Shown here piece after piece: positions 47,769 through 58,526 of a stretch of 64,000 nucleotides of DNA. Source of the stretch: Alisma plantago-aquatica. Lineage: Eukaryota; Streptophyta; Magnoliopsida; Alismatales; Alismataceae. The translations under genes were made by a program, and so were the position numbers. The stretch is from positions 65,468,001 to 65,532,000 of the forward strand of contig OY856411.1 of NCBI GenBank assembly GCA_963693085.1, in the 5' to 3' direction. Position 1 is the stretch's first letter, and every line of letters starts with the position of its first letter. The notes under the pieces were generated by a model, which was not told the DNA's origin, ran no database searches, and worked only from the letters and a program-made list of their open reading frames with translations.

Positions 47769-48220
47769 TCAACAATGAGACCCGGCTAGTTTCGACTCAG
47801 TATGTCTAGATGAAGGAACCATGTTCGAATCACGCCGAAGGTGCTCTGCGAAAATGTTGTTGGTATGTATGTCCTGAGAGCCAATAATGGGATGATTGGT
47901 GGGATACATTAAGATTGATTTGATAAACATCAAAGGCAAGCTTCTAATTCTTTCTGGTTCAGTCATATGAGATAATGATAGAACAGATTGAATGTCTAGA
48001 GAATGATAGTACTCAATGACGTATGCTTTCAGGTTAAGGACCTGAACGATGAGATCATATGTATGCTAAGAGTTTGTACATTCTTATTATGTCACTAGTC
48101 AAATGTAATTGTGGAAGGTAGATAGACAAAAATGACACACAAGACTAAATCGTGGTGTTGGTTGATGATAGAATCTCGTTAGTCATGATATGGAGATATC
48201 AAACCAAACACATAGGTACT
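47769..48220. other. Unassigned stretch before the copia LTR
   Basis: No gene or element recognised. A 65-codon minus-strand frame (47769-47966) is not like any family I know. The region could be flank of element K or the end of T2. Confidence 0.3.
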
Positions 48221-49048
48221 TGTTAGAGAACAAGTGTACCAAACAAACCCACAATGAGCTTGACACACATAACCATGACATGGTAGTCACAGTCAGTTCT
48301 CACAGTGATGGTGGTGAGTGTGATTCTTTGACCTGAAATCACTACACTCAACACATGTCGTTGGGTACACTTTGACATCATCAAATGTAGTCCTAAAACA
48401 TGGGTTGTTATAAAGGTGATGATTGGGTGGCTTTGACACATGGGGCTTTTGAGGGATGAGTGATAGATATGGGATTTGTCCCTCCTGAGGGAGTTTGATA
48501 TCCATGGCCACATGATGAGTAGGATTTAGATAGGCGTGCACACACATGTGTGAATCAATTTGTGATATTGATGTCATACATATCTCCTCTAATCTACTCT
48601 GAGATCAAGAACGTGAATGAATGTTAAAAGTATGACTGTTCCATGCCTTGAGTTCATTCGAGATATCAGTGACAAAGGAATTATACATTCACTATAACAC
48701 TATTCATGGATTATAGGATTGAAAGTTGTTCACCAACTTTCCTTTTCACTTGGGTAGCATTGATGTACGACGAGGCACCACTCTTTGCTTGTGAAGTCAT
48801 AAGTGTTATGGACTTTCACTGCCAATCTGAAATGGGCCTATAGGGTCACACACATAGGATTCAACATGGAAGAGGAGTTTATCCACAAACAATGTTTAGA
48901 TTGATTACTAAAAGAGTTTATTAGTTCAATTAAACATTCACTCAATTGACTTGACTCAGAATCACCAAGTTCAAGTGTTGGACTAACTGATTTGGGTGTC
49001 AGATTGATTGAAAACTGCAATGACAATTTCTACACAATCTAGAATGTC

Positions 49049-49393
49049 AACTGACCGGTTCAAGGAGTTGAACCAATCGACTCAGGACAGGTTGAACTGA
49101 CCGGTTCAAGGGTTGAATCGATCGGCTCAACTGGTCCAAATGATCTAGTTTGGGTAAGTCAGGTTGGTGATAAATTTCTCTTCATTTCACTTGTCCAATT
49201 TGATTGGAACAAGGATTAGTATTTGGATCAATTCGAAACAAAAGAGGAAAAGTCAATTGGGAACTGACCACGGTGGTGAACCCACTGGTTCAGAAGTGAA
49301 CCGACTAGTTCAGGTGCCCCAACCGACCGGTTCAGGTGTGAACCAATCGGCTCAGGTCCCCAACTGACCAATTCATGCTTGAAATGATCAATT
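49049..49393. repeat. Five paired AACCGACCGGTT dyads in copia LTR
   Basis: 12-bp motif starts pair as 49049/49071, 49095/49116, 49279/49299, 49321/49341 and 49362/49382, with spacings of 22, 21, 20, 20 and 20 bp. The best form, GAACCGACCGGTTC, would be a 6-2-6 palindrome; individual copies vary. The array ends about 100 bp before the TATA box. Confidence 0.75.
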
Positions 49394-49492
49394 CAGCTGG
49401 CGTAGTTGGTTGTTTTGTGGAAATTCCAGACCCTTCTACTCCTACTTTAGTCTCACAGTGCCCGGGGTAGAGAACCCTGTCCCATGACCCTC

Positions 49493-49503
49493 CTATATAT
49501 AGG
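49493..49503 (+). promoter_or_regulatory. TATA box of element K LTR
   Basis: CTATATATAGG, about 1.27 kb into the LTR, in the position expected for the U3 promoter. Confidence 0.65.
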
Positions 49504-50036
49504 GGTATTTGGGGCTTCTCAAACAGTACAAATCAGAACACCAGTTGCTCTGTAAAGTTGTCGTTCTCTCTAGTTTTGGTAACCAGGAGAGCCCGAGCAA
49601 GTGCTACCCGACAAGGGATGCACAACAAGGGAAAGACAACTGCAGAAAGGCGACTGGTGGCAGGAGAGTGTGTCGATGACTAGTACACCTATAGGAGGGT
49701 ATGACTCCTTCTAGTGTCTTGTACGACAAGGCAATCAAAGTTCTAGGTGGTCCATGTGGAGTAATATAGAGGTGGGAGATTTCTGCCGCTCAGAGGAAAA
49801 TTGTCAATCCCGACAGTCCCAGTGAAAGCAGGAGCTACACAGACACCGTCCAAGACTGGAGCTGAAGACCGCACTTGCTGTGAGGTAATGTCACCGAGCA
49901 CGCCACGGGACAAGGTATGCCTCTACAAACCATCCCTCCTATTGTATAGACGTTGACACAATTCCTTTATAATGGGTTTGAGAAGAAGAAATTTTTTGTT
50001 TCCGCTGCCTTCTCTGCCTCCCCTAAAACCCAACAG

Positions 50037-50050
50037 TGGTATCAGAACCA
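50037..50050 (+). other. Primer-binding site of element K, initiator-Met type
   Basis: TGGTATCAGAACCA directly follows the LTR end. It is the iMet-type site usual in plant copia elements. Confidence 0.78.
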
Positions 50051-50489
50051 CACCAATTGCTCTATACTTTAGGATTATCAATGTGATTGATTTTGGTTTG
50101 TCACCTTTATTTATTATATACGATGCAAATAAAATTGGCTTTATGCATGTCCAATCCTAAATCCACAAATCCCAATATACATATATGATATGTAATATGA
50201 AAACACTCGATATGTGTCACCCTTAAATGATTTTTACGGTGGATGTATAGTGTGGTTATGGCCAATAAACCCTATGTATGTGTGCTTGGTTGAATGTGGT
50301 TGCTTGCATCTTGGTCTGCGCACCGATACCCTACCTCCTTATTCCTGATGTAACTCGAGATAACTCGAGAGGTGATGATATGTTCTTTGGGGTGTGGACA
50401 TTTCGCCTCTGGGTTTATTCTTGATGTTGGCATCCCAGACAGCTATTGTTTCGGTATCCGCAACTTGGATGGCCATTTCATAGGAATTT
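50051..50489 (+). other. Short interior remnant of K
   Basis: AT-rich sequence after the primer site. No copia gag is recognisable before the minus-strand ORF fragment begins. Confidence 0.35.
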
Positions 50490-51143
50490 TAGTCAACTGT
50501 GCTATCAGGGCAGTTATGTTTTGCTCCGTCTACCCCACCTTTGCTTTCTTCTCTTATTCTTTTACTGAAGCTAGGAGATTAGCAAGCTCCTCTTCAATGA
50601 AGAGTAGCCTTTACTTATCGTAATCCACAAGCTCCGGAAGCGGAAACAGAGTCCTTGAGGAGTTTATAGTAGGGCAGAAGATGTAGTGTAGTTCATCATC
50701 CTTTTCTTTTATGATGTAGGAGTTCTTTAAGCTCTATTCGTTGGTAAGGATGTCGCCCTTGATCATTGTGCAGCTGGGCAGTATTCTGTCCATCTTAAGA
50801 AATTTCACAATAGAGGTTATGTGATCGCCCATACATATTTCTTTCCCCAGGGTGTAAGTTGATAGCTTTTGTATCATATGTCGTCCAATGTTGACCGACA
50901 TTCCTTTTAGGACGGACTAGAGGATAAAAAGATCAGAGATGCTGACATTTCCACCCTCTGTCCTGGGGAAGAGTTTGCCTATGAGAATTTTGTTCAGCGT
51001 GCGCACCATACCAGAGTGAATATTCGACGCCTTGCAGGTCTTTGCCTCGTAGTTTGGAATCCCCATCAGGGTCTTATAGAAGTTGTGCTTATTGAACTGG
51101 GAGCTTTCCAGGCCTACAGCTTTGGCCTTCTTTAGTTGCTCCT
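50490..51143 (-). pseudogene. Minus-strand 'plant transposon' ORF fragment, three stops
   Basis: One minus-strand frame runs about 215 codons with only three internal stops. It includes EQLKKAKAVGLESSQFNKHN, MVRTLNKILIGKLFP, SISDLFIL, then GMSVNIGRHMIQKLST and GDHITSIVKFLKMDRILP, and ends in a charged IEEELANLLASVKEKR helix. The LxxLLxGxxxNVGxxI-type pattern resembles the domain of Athila-associated ORFs (PF20167-like). It is cut at its N-terminal side exactly where LTR C begins. It is better preserved than most coding remnants here. Family assignment is moderate. Confidence 0.45.
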
Positions 51144-51376
51144 TGATGCGATGATTTTGAGTCGCATTTATAGACTTGTTTTATATGTGTTTTATGCATT
51201 TATTAGTCATTTTGGTGGTTAATATTGCATAATTCATCTGCTTTGGTCTATGATATCTCTCTATGTCAAATTCCCCTTATTTCTGTGTTTTGAGCATAAA
51301 TGATTATAATTATATGTTTTATCTTGGCTTATGTAGCTTCGTGTTGTGATTTCAGGAAAAACAAGTATCTACTTCC

Positions 51377-51717
51377 GTCGATACTATCGACGGGTCTCGA
51401 TACCATCGACCGGACCACAGGTTTCCAGCCGCAAAGAGCAGAAGAAAGTCGATGCTATCGACATCGAAGTCGATGGTATCGAGATACCATCAGGTTGCTT
51501 CAGAAAAGAGAGTCGATACTATCAACACAAAAGTCGATACCATCGACTTGGGGAGCTACAAAGACGCAAAAGGACAAAAACCGACGCATATGAATGTCGA
51601 TACCATCGACCCGCATCGATGGTATCGACCCAGCATCAGTCACGATAGAGAAAAGAAAAGAAGACCAGACGATACAGTGCAAGGTCGATACTATCGACTC
51701 GTGTCGATAGTATCGAC
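51377..51717. repeat. Five paired GTCGATASTATCGAC dyads in LTR C
   Basis: 15-bp 7-1-7 dyads pair as 51377/51396, 51448/51469, 51512/51533, 51596/51615 and 51684/51703, with spacings of 19, 21, 21, 19 and 19 bp. Copies at 51377, 51684 and 51703 are perfect palindromes around one base. The repeated motif keeps several short frames open here; they are not genes. Confidence 0.85.
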
Positions 51718-51718
51718 G

Positions 51719-51761
51719 CCGTCAGATACAAGTTAGATTCAGATCAATCTAAATCTGACGG
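51719..51761. repeat. Imperfect hairpin after the C dyad array
   Basis: CCGTCAGAT (51719) pairs with ATCTGACGG (51753), and inside it TTAGATT pairs with AATCTAA. The total is a 43-bp dyad directly adjoining the last 15-mer. Confidence 0.65.
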
Positions 51762-52230
51762 TTGTGATTATTTGACGAACTAACTCGGGGATTATACCTA
51801 ATGACGGTGGCCAAGAGAAATCTATCACGTCATTAGCCGCTGCACACATCCTGAGAAGAGGAAGAGAGAAGAATGGAGCCCAAAAGCACGCCCCAGTCAA
51901 TCCGGACGCCGTAGAAGACGATTTCCACCACCGAAAGGCGGGAGAACGCGTATACTACGCCAAGGAGCGATTGGATTATCTCCGTTCAGGGGTTTCACCA
52001 CTCAATCACATTTTTTTCTCCATGTTTCCCCTTTTCTCTACCATGTCTTGCTTTGAGATGAACATGCAGGGCTAATCCCCTTTGTCTTTAGGACCAGGAT
52101 TAGCCCGGGAATTCATTGTATGACCATTTTATCAGATCCGATGAACCAAGCAAACCCCAAGCAGAAATTGAAGGTGAGGCCACTGAGGAGTTGCCCATAC
52201 CGGTCCCAGAACTAGTTTGCAGATATAGTA

Positions 52231-54060
52231 GTGGATGCTACTGAAGACCCTATTGCAGATGAGGAGGAGACGCATAAAAGGACACCTTATGCGCCACCGC
52301 ATCAAAGGGAACAGGCTGTCCCGGTGCCATATCTGAACAGTGCAAAGGCTAGAAAAGTGGATGCTCAATTTAAAAAGTTTTTAGACAATTTCAGAAAACT
52401 TTCAGTCAATATCCCATTATTGGAAGCAATAGAGCAAATCTCATCCTATGGCAAGTTTTTGAAAGACATAATTACCAAGAAGAGAAAAATCCCGGACACG
52501 GAGGTGGTTGTTCTTAAGGAGCAGGTGACTGCCTTCATAATGGGCACATTGCCACCAAAGAGGCAAGATCTAGGCTGTTTCAACATCTCATGTTACATTG
52601 GAAAAGTGAAGTTTGGTGAGGCACTATGTGACTCCGGAGCGAGTATTAACTTGATTCCCCTCTCTACATTCAAGAAGTTGGGATTAAAAGAGTCGAGGAC
52701 GAGCAACATGACAATCCAAGTGGCGGATAATTTTGTGGTAAAGCCATATGGTATTTGTGAAGACGTGCTAGTGAAAGTTGATCGATTTGTATTTCCAACA
52801 GATTTTGTCGTCATGGAGATGCAAGATGAACAAGGCAATGAGTTACTACTTGGACAACCCTTCCAAGCTACAGCTGACATGATCCTTGAGATGGGGAGAG
52901 GTCGTTTGACCTTGGGTATAGCCGATGATCGCTTCGAGATGGTCATGCCTTCCAGCACCACATCACCTAAAGCCAAGGAGCAGTGCCACATGGTAAAGCA
53001 TTTTGATCACAATATTTCACTTTGTCTAGGGAATCCATTTTTAGATATGGCTCATGTAATGACCAAGGTGGAAAAAGGGACTTTGGCTGTGGACATCATG
53101 GAGCAGAACAAGGTGGTATCCCTTAGCAAGGTTGTAGGTTTTTCGAACGATGAGGAGGAGGACATTTTGCCCCCTATTGAAGATGAGGCTATAGCAAATT
53201 CATTTTTTGATGCATATCTCGAATTACCACTTGAGGCCTGTTTAGTCAATATCACAAATGATTGGATGAGAAGCAAGTCACTGCAAGAGTGTGCCAAGAT
53301 GCTTCAGATGTTACCATGCTTCTATGCGAGGTACTATGAAGACTTAGGCGAACTCCCACCATCGCTTCAATCATCCTTAATCAGGCCGCCAGAATTGGAG
53401 TTGAAGCCCTTACCACCGCACCTCAAGTACGCATTTGTGGCTAAAGAAGAAAAGTTGCCTGTGATTATATCGGCTTATCTTAGTGTCGAGGAGGAGGACC
53501 AGCTGCTTATTGTGTTGAAGAACCACCGAGGAGCATTCGGGTGGTCTGTTGCAGATATCAAGGGGATCTCCCCTACTTTATGCCAACACAAGATTCGGCT
53601 CGAGGAGGGAGCCAAGCCAGTGATTCAGCCACAATGTCGACTAAATCTGAGCATGATGGAGGTTGTGAAGAAGGAGGTGATTAAGCTTCTTTCCGTAGGT
53701 ATCATCTATGCTATTTCTGACTCGAAATGGGTGAGTCCTACGCAGGTAGTCCCTAAAAAGGGGGGAATAACTGTTACTCATAATCTCTTAAATGAACCTG
53801 TCACCATCCGCTTGGTAACCGGGTGGCGTGTTTGCATAGATTACCAACGAATGAATGCCGCTAAACTGAAGGATCACTTTCCGCTTCCGTTTATTGATCA
53901 AATTTTAGAGCGTTTAGCCGGCCGATCACATTTTTGTTTTCTTGATGGGTATTCAGGGTACAATCAGATTTCGATAGATCCTAAGGACCAAGAGAAGTCC
54001 ACCTTCACTTGTCCTTATGGAACGTTTGCATATCGCCGTATGCCTTTTGGATTATGTAAT
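52231..54060 (+). CDS. Element C Pol: linker, aspartic protease and partial RT
   Basis: Open for 610 codons up to the E(+) insertion; the frame then runs 20 codons into the LTR. The first codon is GTG after a stop at 52213, not a true start. Upstream (52133-52230) the linker continues in another frame (EGEATEELPIPVPELV). Order: basic/proline linker YAPPHQREQAVPVPY (about residues 20-34), KFLDNFRKL, TKKRK, then protease with intact CDSGASINLIPL (Asp at residue 134) and flap-like QVADNFVVKPYG. A long connector includes PCFYARYYEDLGELPPS and LPPHLKYAFVAKEE. RT follows with GWRVCIDYQRMNA, CFLDGYSGYNQISIDP and FAYRRMPFGLCN, cut before the catalytic DD box. Athila/Tat Ty3 type; not a complete enzyme. 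Confidence 0.85.
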
Positions 54061-55489
54061 TGTAACATCCCTGACCTGGGTTATGAATTAACCCTAAATG
54101 TTTTGCCTAATAAGGTTTAGTAGATTCTTAATCTTATCTTGGTAAAAGTAATTAGGGCTTATGAGACACTTATGTTTCAATTTTGGTCCTATTTGAACAA
54201 TGTTGAAGCAATGTTTGCTTATTTTGGACCAAAGTGCAAATTACCCAAGTTGAGGGGTTAAATTGCAAATGTTGCATGATAAGATGTTCCTCTGGTGTTG
54301 AGACCCCATGAGAATGAATATGATGTAGTGGTAAGGTTTCTACAAGCCTAGACCAAGATAGAGCTTGTTGGATAATGTTGTGCAATAAAACCCAGTTTTG
54401 GTGTAAAGTGCAATTTACCCAAAACCTAGAGTTCAATATGCAAATTACCACTTCAATAAGGTCCTTAATGTTTCTTGGCATCATGTATAGAAAAGAAAAT
54501 TAGAATGGCACCTCAATTGAATTAAGTTGGAGGAGAGAGAATCTTGATATTAAAATAATCAAGATTTAATCATAAGTGAAACCCTAATTCAATTTAGGGA
54601 AAAAATGAATATATTAATTAAAGGTCTTTCAACCAAAATGTTTTGGGTTGATTTTGAATAAGGATGGACGTCCCTTTTCCAAGATAAGGAACGAAAATAT
54701 CCTAAGGAGGTGAAATTCCACTCACCTTATTATAAGGAAAAGAATTCCCACTCAAAAAGATATATTATTATTATAATGGATTAATGTGCTTAATTTCTTT
54801 TCCATTAATTCTTGGATAATGAAGAGCTTTTACGAAAGTTTGAAGGTGGTTTCGTGATCAAGTAATGCAGGAGGATTAGGGGGAAATTAGTATGGAATTA
54901 AAAGAAAATGATTTCATTTTCGATTTCATAAAAGACACATATACATGTTCTTTATATATACCTTATTTCAATAACACATAAAGAACGAACCCTAAGTCTT
55001 TTCCTCCTCATTCTTGCTTTGTCCGACCTAGGGAGAGTCCAGGAGCAGGAGAAGGACGAACACCACCTGTTGGTAAGGTTAGATCATCGTCTACCTTGGA
55101 TTCATGGTGAAAACCCTAAATCAATGCTTGATTCTAGGTTTTCTTCACTCGATTTCCATTTCTAGCCATTCATTTCATCCAAAAGCTCAAGAACGAACCT
55201 TGGATAGCTTCTGGAGCTTCATCCACCATTAAAGCCACGGATCTTGAAGCTTGGAGATCAAATTTGAGGCGGGTTTTCTAACTCAAACCCTTAATCATTG
55301 CTATTGCATCAATCATCTATGCTTTGTTGATTGTTTTCTTCAATTTGATACATATTTGCTTCTTTACTTCAAATTCCATCAAGAAAGGTTTCTGTTCTTG
55401 GGTACACGAAGGAAGGTGATGATGACATCATCATAAGCAAGCATCTCACCAAATATCTTGGGAGAAAACGTTTTCTAAAGGTGGGAACC

Positions 55490-56820
55490 AAACGGTTTCA
55501 TCAAAACCGTTTGGTGACCAAACGGTTTGCAAACCGTTTGGAGGCAAACGGTTTCAAGACCGTTTGGTTGAGTTAACCAAGCTTATACCGTTTGGGAATA
55601 TTGTTCCTAATTATGTAGGCTAATGACCCTCCAAATTTGAGGGGTTAACTCCAAAGGAATCATAGGTTGAAGGCCAAACAATTAGGCAAATCGAATTGAA
55701 TTAAGTGCTGATTTTCAACCTGATTAATTGGACCTGTTTGGGAAAACGGTTTCAAGACCGTTTGCGATGGTTGACCAAGCGTTGACTGTTTGGGATTCCT
55801 GTTCATAATGATGTTGGTTAATGACCCTCCAAATATGAGGGGTTAACTCCAAAGGAATCGTGAGTTGAAGCCTAATCAATTAGGGAAACCTAATTGGATT
55901 AAGTGCTGATTTTCAACCTGATCAACTTGACCTGCTTGGGCAAACGGTTTCAAGACCGTTTGAGTGCGTTGACCAAGCATTGACCGTTTGAGATTATTGA
56001 TCCTAATTATTTTGTCTAATGACTCACCAAGTTTTAGGGATTAACTCCCAAGGAATCGTGATTTGAAGCCTAATCAAGTAGGGAAACCTAATTGGATTAA
56101 AAGCTGATTTTCAATCTGATTTAATTGTACTGTTTGGGCAAACGGTTTTAAGACCGTTTGGTAGAGTTGAACAAGCGTTGACCGTTTGATATTACTGTTC
56201 CTAATGATGTTGGTTAATGACCTCCAAATTTGAGGGGTTAACTCCAAAGGGATCATGAGTTGAAGGCTAATCAATCAGGCAAACCCTAATTGAAAACAGT
56301 GCTGAAATTCCAATGAGTTAAGTTGAGATTTTGGGTTGATTAGCCCAAACGGTTTCAAGACCGTTTGGGGATCATCCAAACGGTCTCAAGACCGTTTGGG
56401 GATCACCCCAAGACCGTTTTGAGGTCTGGGGTCAAGTATAGTTGCCAATTGAAGGTCCAAAGGTACTAATCATATTGCAATGTAGTGCTGATTTGTTGAT
56501 CACCTCGATAGACCAATCCATGATGATTTTTCACTAAAGTCCAAAGGGTGGATGGGCCAAACGGTCTCAAGACCGTTTGGAGCTCATCCAAATGGTATCA
56601 AGACCGTTTGGTGGTCACCCAAGACCGTTTGGAGGTCTAGGGTTGAGTATAGTTCAGTGGTTGAAGGTCTAAAGATATCAAGTTGATCTGCAATAGATTG
56701 CTGATTTGGTGAGCACTTCAATGAACCAAACCCTAATTGGATTGCTTGGATTTGAGTGATATGATGGTAAAACGGTCTCAAGACCATTTCGAGGTCATAC
56801 AAACGACCTCAAGACCGTTT
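55490..56820. repeat. Tandem ~198-bp units with 20-bp dyads in E(+)
   Basis: Twelve 20-23-bp dyads of the type AAACGGTTT..AAACCGTTT start at 55490, 55520, 55546, 55744, 55942, 56140, 56347, 56378, 56559, 56590, 56770 and 56801. From 55546 the first dyad of each unit recurs at 198, 198, 198, 207, 212 and 211 bp. In the last three units a second dyad follows at exactly 31 bp. Between dyads the unit body (for example TTAACTCCAAAGGAATC) is also repeated. Confidence 0.85.
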
Positions 56821-57474
56821 GGGGTCAGGTCATACCCCATTTGAATGGTGGTTCAATAGTTATGAAGTAACTAGTTACACATTGATGAATATTGAAGGTT
56901 CATTGATTCTAAACCCTAATTCAATTGATTCCAACTCCAATTGATGATCAATTGAAGGTCAATTGAGGGTAAAATCAGTTTAAGGTTGACCTATTAAATT
57001 CAATTGAAGTATGGGTGAAGGTCCAATTGATGATTGGTTCCATGAATTCAATGATTGAAGGAATCAACATTGAAAACCCTAATTCATTTGGATACCTTAT
57101 GTAATGGAGGTCCAATGTAATTCAATCTTTGGGAAGTAAGATGATGAATGTACTATTGATCCAATGATGATTAATAATGATAATCAATGAATGTACAGAG
57201 GTTTAAACCCTAATAGTACTTTAGTGATTAAGTGCTAATTAAGGGATGAATCTCTAATTGCTTATAGGATCAATGACTTGATACACTATGTTAATCATAG
57301 TTGTATGTACTCGACTGAAGAGTTGTTATGACCTAATCAAGTTAAGAAGTTGATAGCATGAATTCATACATGAATATGATTCATGTGGTGAATAAGGGTT
57401 ATGATCCTTAAGCAAAGAGATCATGAAACCCTAAACATGAACATAAACCCTAATTGACAGGGTTATTGAATTCA

Positions 57475-57614
57475 ACCCTAGTTGAGGGTGATTCCATGTG
57501 AAACCCTAGTTGAGGGTGATTCCAAGTGAAACCCTAATTGAGGGTGCATCCATGTGGAACCCTAATTGTGGGTGATTTCATGAGAAACCCTAATTGGGAA
57601 TGCATCCCTAATTG
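57475..57614. repeat. Five 28-bp tandem repeats in E(+) LTR
   Basis: ACCCTA(A/G)TTG(A/T)GGGTG-type units start at 57475, 57503, 57531, 57559 and 57587, each exactly 28 bp apart. The ACCCTA resembles a telomere unit by chance only. Confidence 0.8.
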
Positions 57615-57758
57615 CTTATAGGACCAATGACTTGGTACACTATGTTAATCATAGTTGTATGCATTTGATTGAAGGGTTGATGTGACCTAATCAAGTTGAA
57701 AGGATCAAATAATAGAATTCATATATATAAATATGATTCATGTGATGGTCCTATGGAG

Positions 57759-57870
57759 CATGACCGTGCAAGGCAACACGGCCGTGGCGACTTTACTCTG
57801 CACGACCGTGCAGGGTAGCACGGCCGTGGTAGCTTCACTCTGCACGACCGTGCAAGGTAGCACGACTGTG
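57759..57870. repeat. CACGGCCGTG array, 3 x 42 bp, in E(+)
   Basis: 10-mers start at 57759, 57777, 57801, 57819, 57843 and 57861, giving pairs 18 bp apart with a 42-bp period. It matches the E(-) array in layout. Confidence 0.82.
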
Positions 57871-58410
57871 GTGGTCTATGCTTGACTTAGTGCTGAATTG
57901 AAAGTGACCTAACATGGTCGTTTTGTTAATTCTCAACTTAAGGATGAGAGAGATACTCATACCTTGTGATGATAATCATTTAATTATAATTGATGAGAAT
58001 AAATAAGTATGATTGAATACTTATGGTATAAATTTTGGCTCCTAGATGTGGGGAGCAATGAACTAGGGTTTGATCATTGATAATATGATCTTGAAAACCT
58101 AAATGGTTAATAATGGAAAACCCTATTCTTAATGAAGGGTAATGATATGTGAGAGAAATCCCTAATTGATGGTAAACCCTAACCCTGGTAAGGGAATAGT
58201 GGTGTTACCTTGTATTGCATGATGTGTTGTGAACTTGATAAGTCTATTATCATGTGTGACCATCATGCAAGTCTCATGAGGTGATGATCATAGCCAGGTA
58301 TGAGCTATGATGTTTATTTGATAAGAATTGATTGGCCATATGTGCCATTATGTTTTTGTTACTTAGAAAGAAGTAACAAGATGAGTTGGGCTTGTAAGCC
58401 TTTTTTTTAA

Positions 58411-58526
58411 GTTGTTGCCTAGTGAGAGGTGACAAGATGTGAATGGCCTTGTGCGCCATGTGAATAAAGTTGTTGCCTAGTGAGAGGTGACAAGGTGTGA
58501 ATGGTTTTGTGAGCCATGTGTGATGG
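58411..58526. repeat. Tandem duplication, 2 x 58 bp
   Basis: Two units starting GTTGTTGCCTAGTGAGAGGT at 58411 and 58469, with minor differences. A diverged third unit may lie just upstream (58362-58400). Confidence 0.7.

Larger units (their letters stand above)
48221..50035 (+). repeat. Element K LTR (Ty1/copia type)
   Basis: Begins TGTTAGAGAAC and ends AAACCCAACA, so the ends are the TGTT...AACA inverted repeat common in copia LTRs. One base after the end comes a primer site TGGTATCAGAACCA. The 1815-bp LTR has a dyad array (49049-49393), a strong TATA box (49493), and a leader rich in short motifs. Only this LTR and about 450 bp of interior remain; gag and pol are absent. Confidence 0.72.
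51144..52132 (+). repeat. Element C LTR (3' part missing)
   Basis: Begins TGATGCGATG, and its layout follows family A: AT-rich start, TTTCAGG block (51351), five dyad pairs (51377-51717), leader, and a TAGGACCAGGATTAGCCC block (52090). It breaks near 52132 and gag-linker sequence follows, so about 600 bp of LTR, the primer site and most of gag have been deleted. Confidence 0.68.

Noticed and set aside
47769..47966. tRNA-like GTTCGAATC and a 65-codon minus frame
   Set aside because: No cloverleaf could be built around the T-loop-like string, and the frame matches no family I recognise.
51300..51736. Overlapping frames of 94-100 codons on the plus strand
   Set aside because: They are kept open by the GTCGATACTATCGAC repeats and read different frames of the same array.
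52593..52991. 132-codon minus-strand frame
   Set aside because: It is the antisense of the intact C protease frame.
55490..56820. CRISPR-like array of regularly spaced palindromes
   Set aside because: Units are full tandem repeats in a plant LTR, spacers are not unique, and there are no cas genes.
57475..57614. Telomere-like ACCCTAA strings
   Set aside because: The period is 28 bp and the repeat unit is not TTTAGGG; they belong to an LTR repeat.
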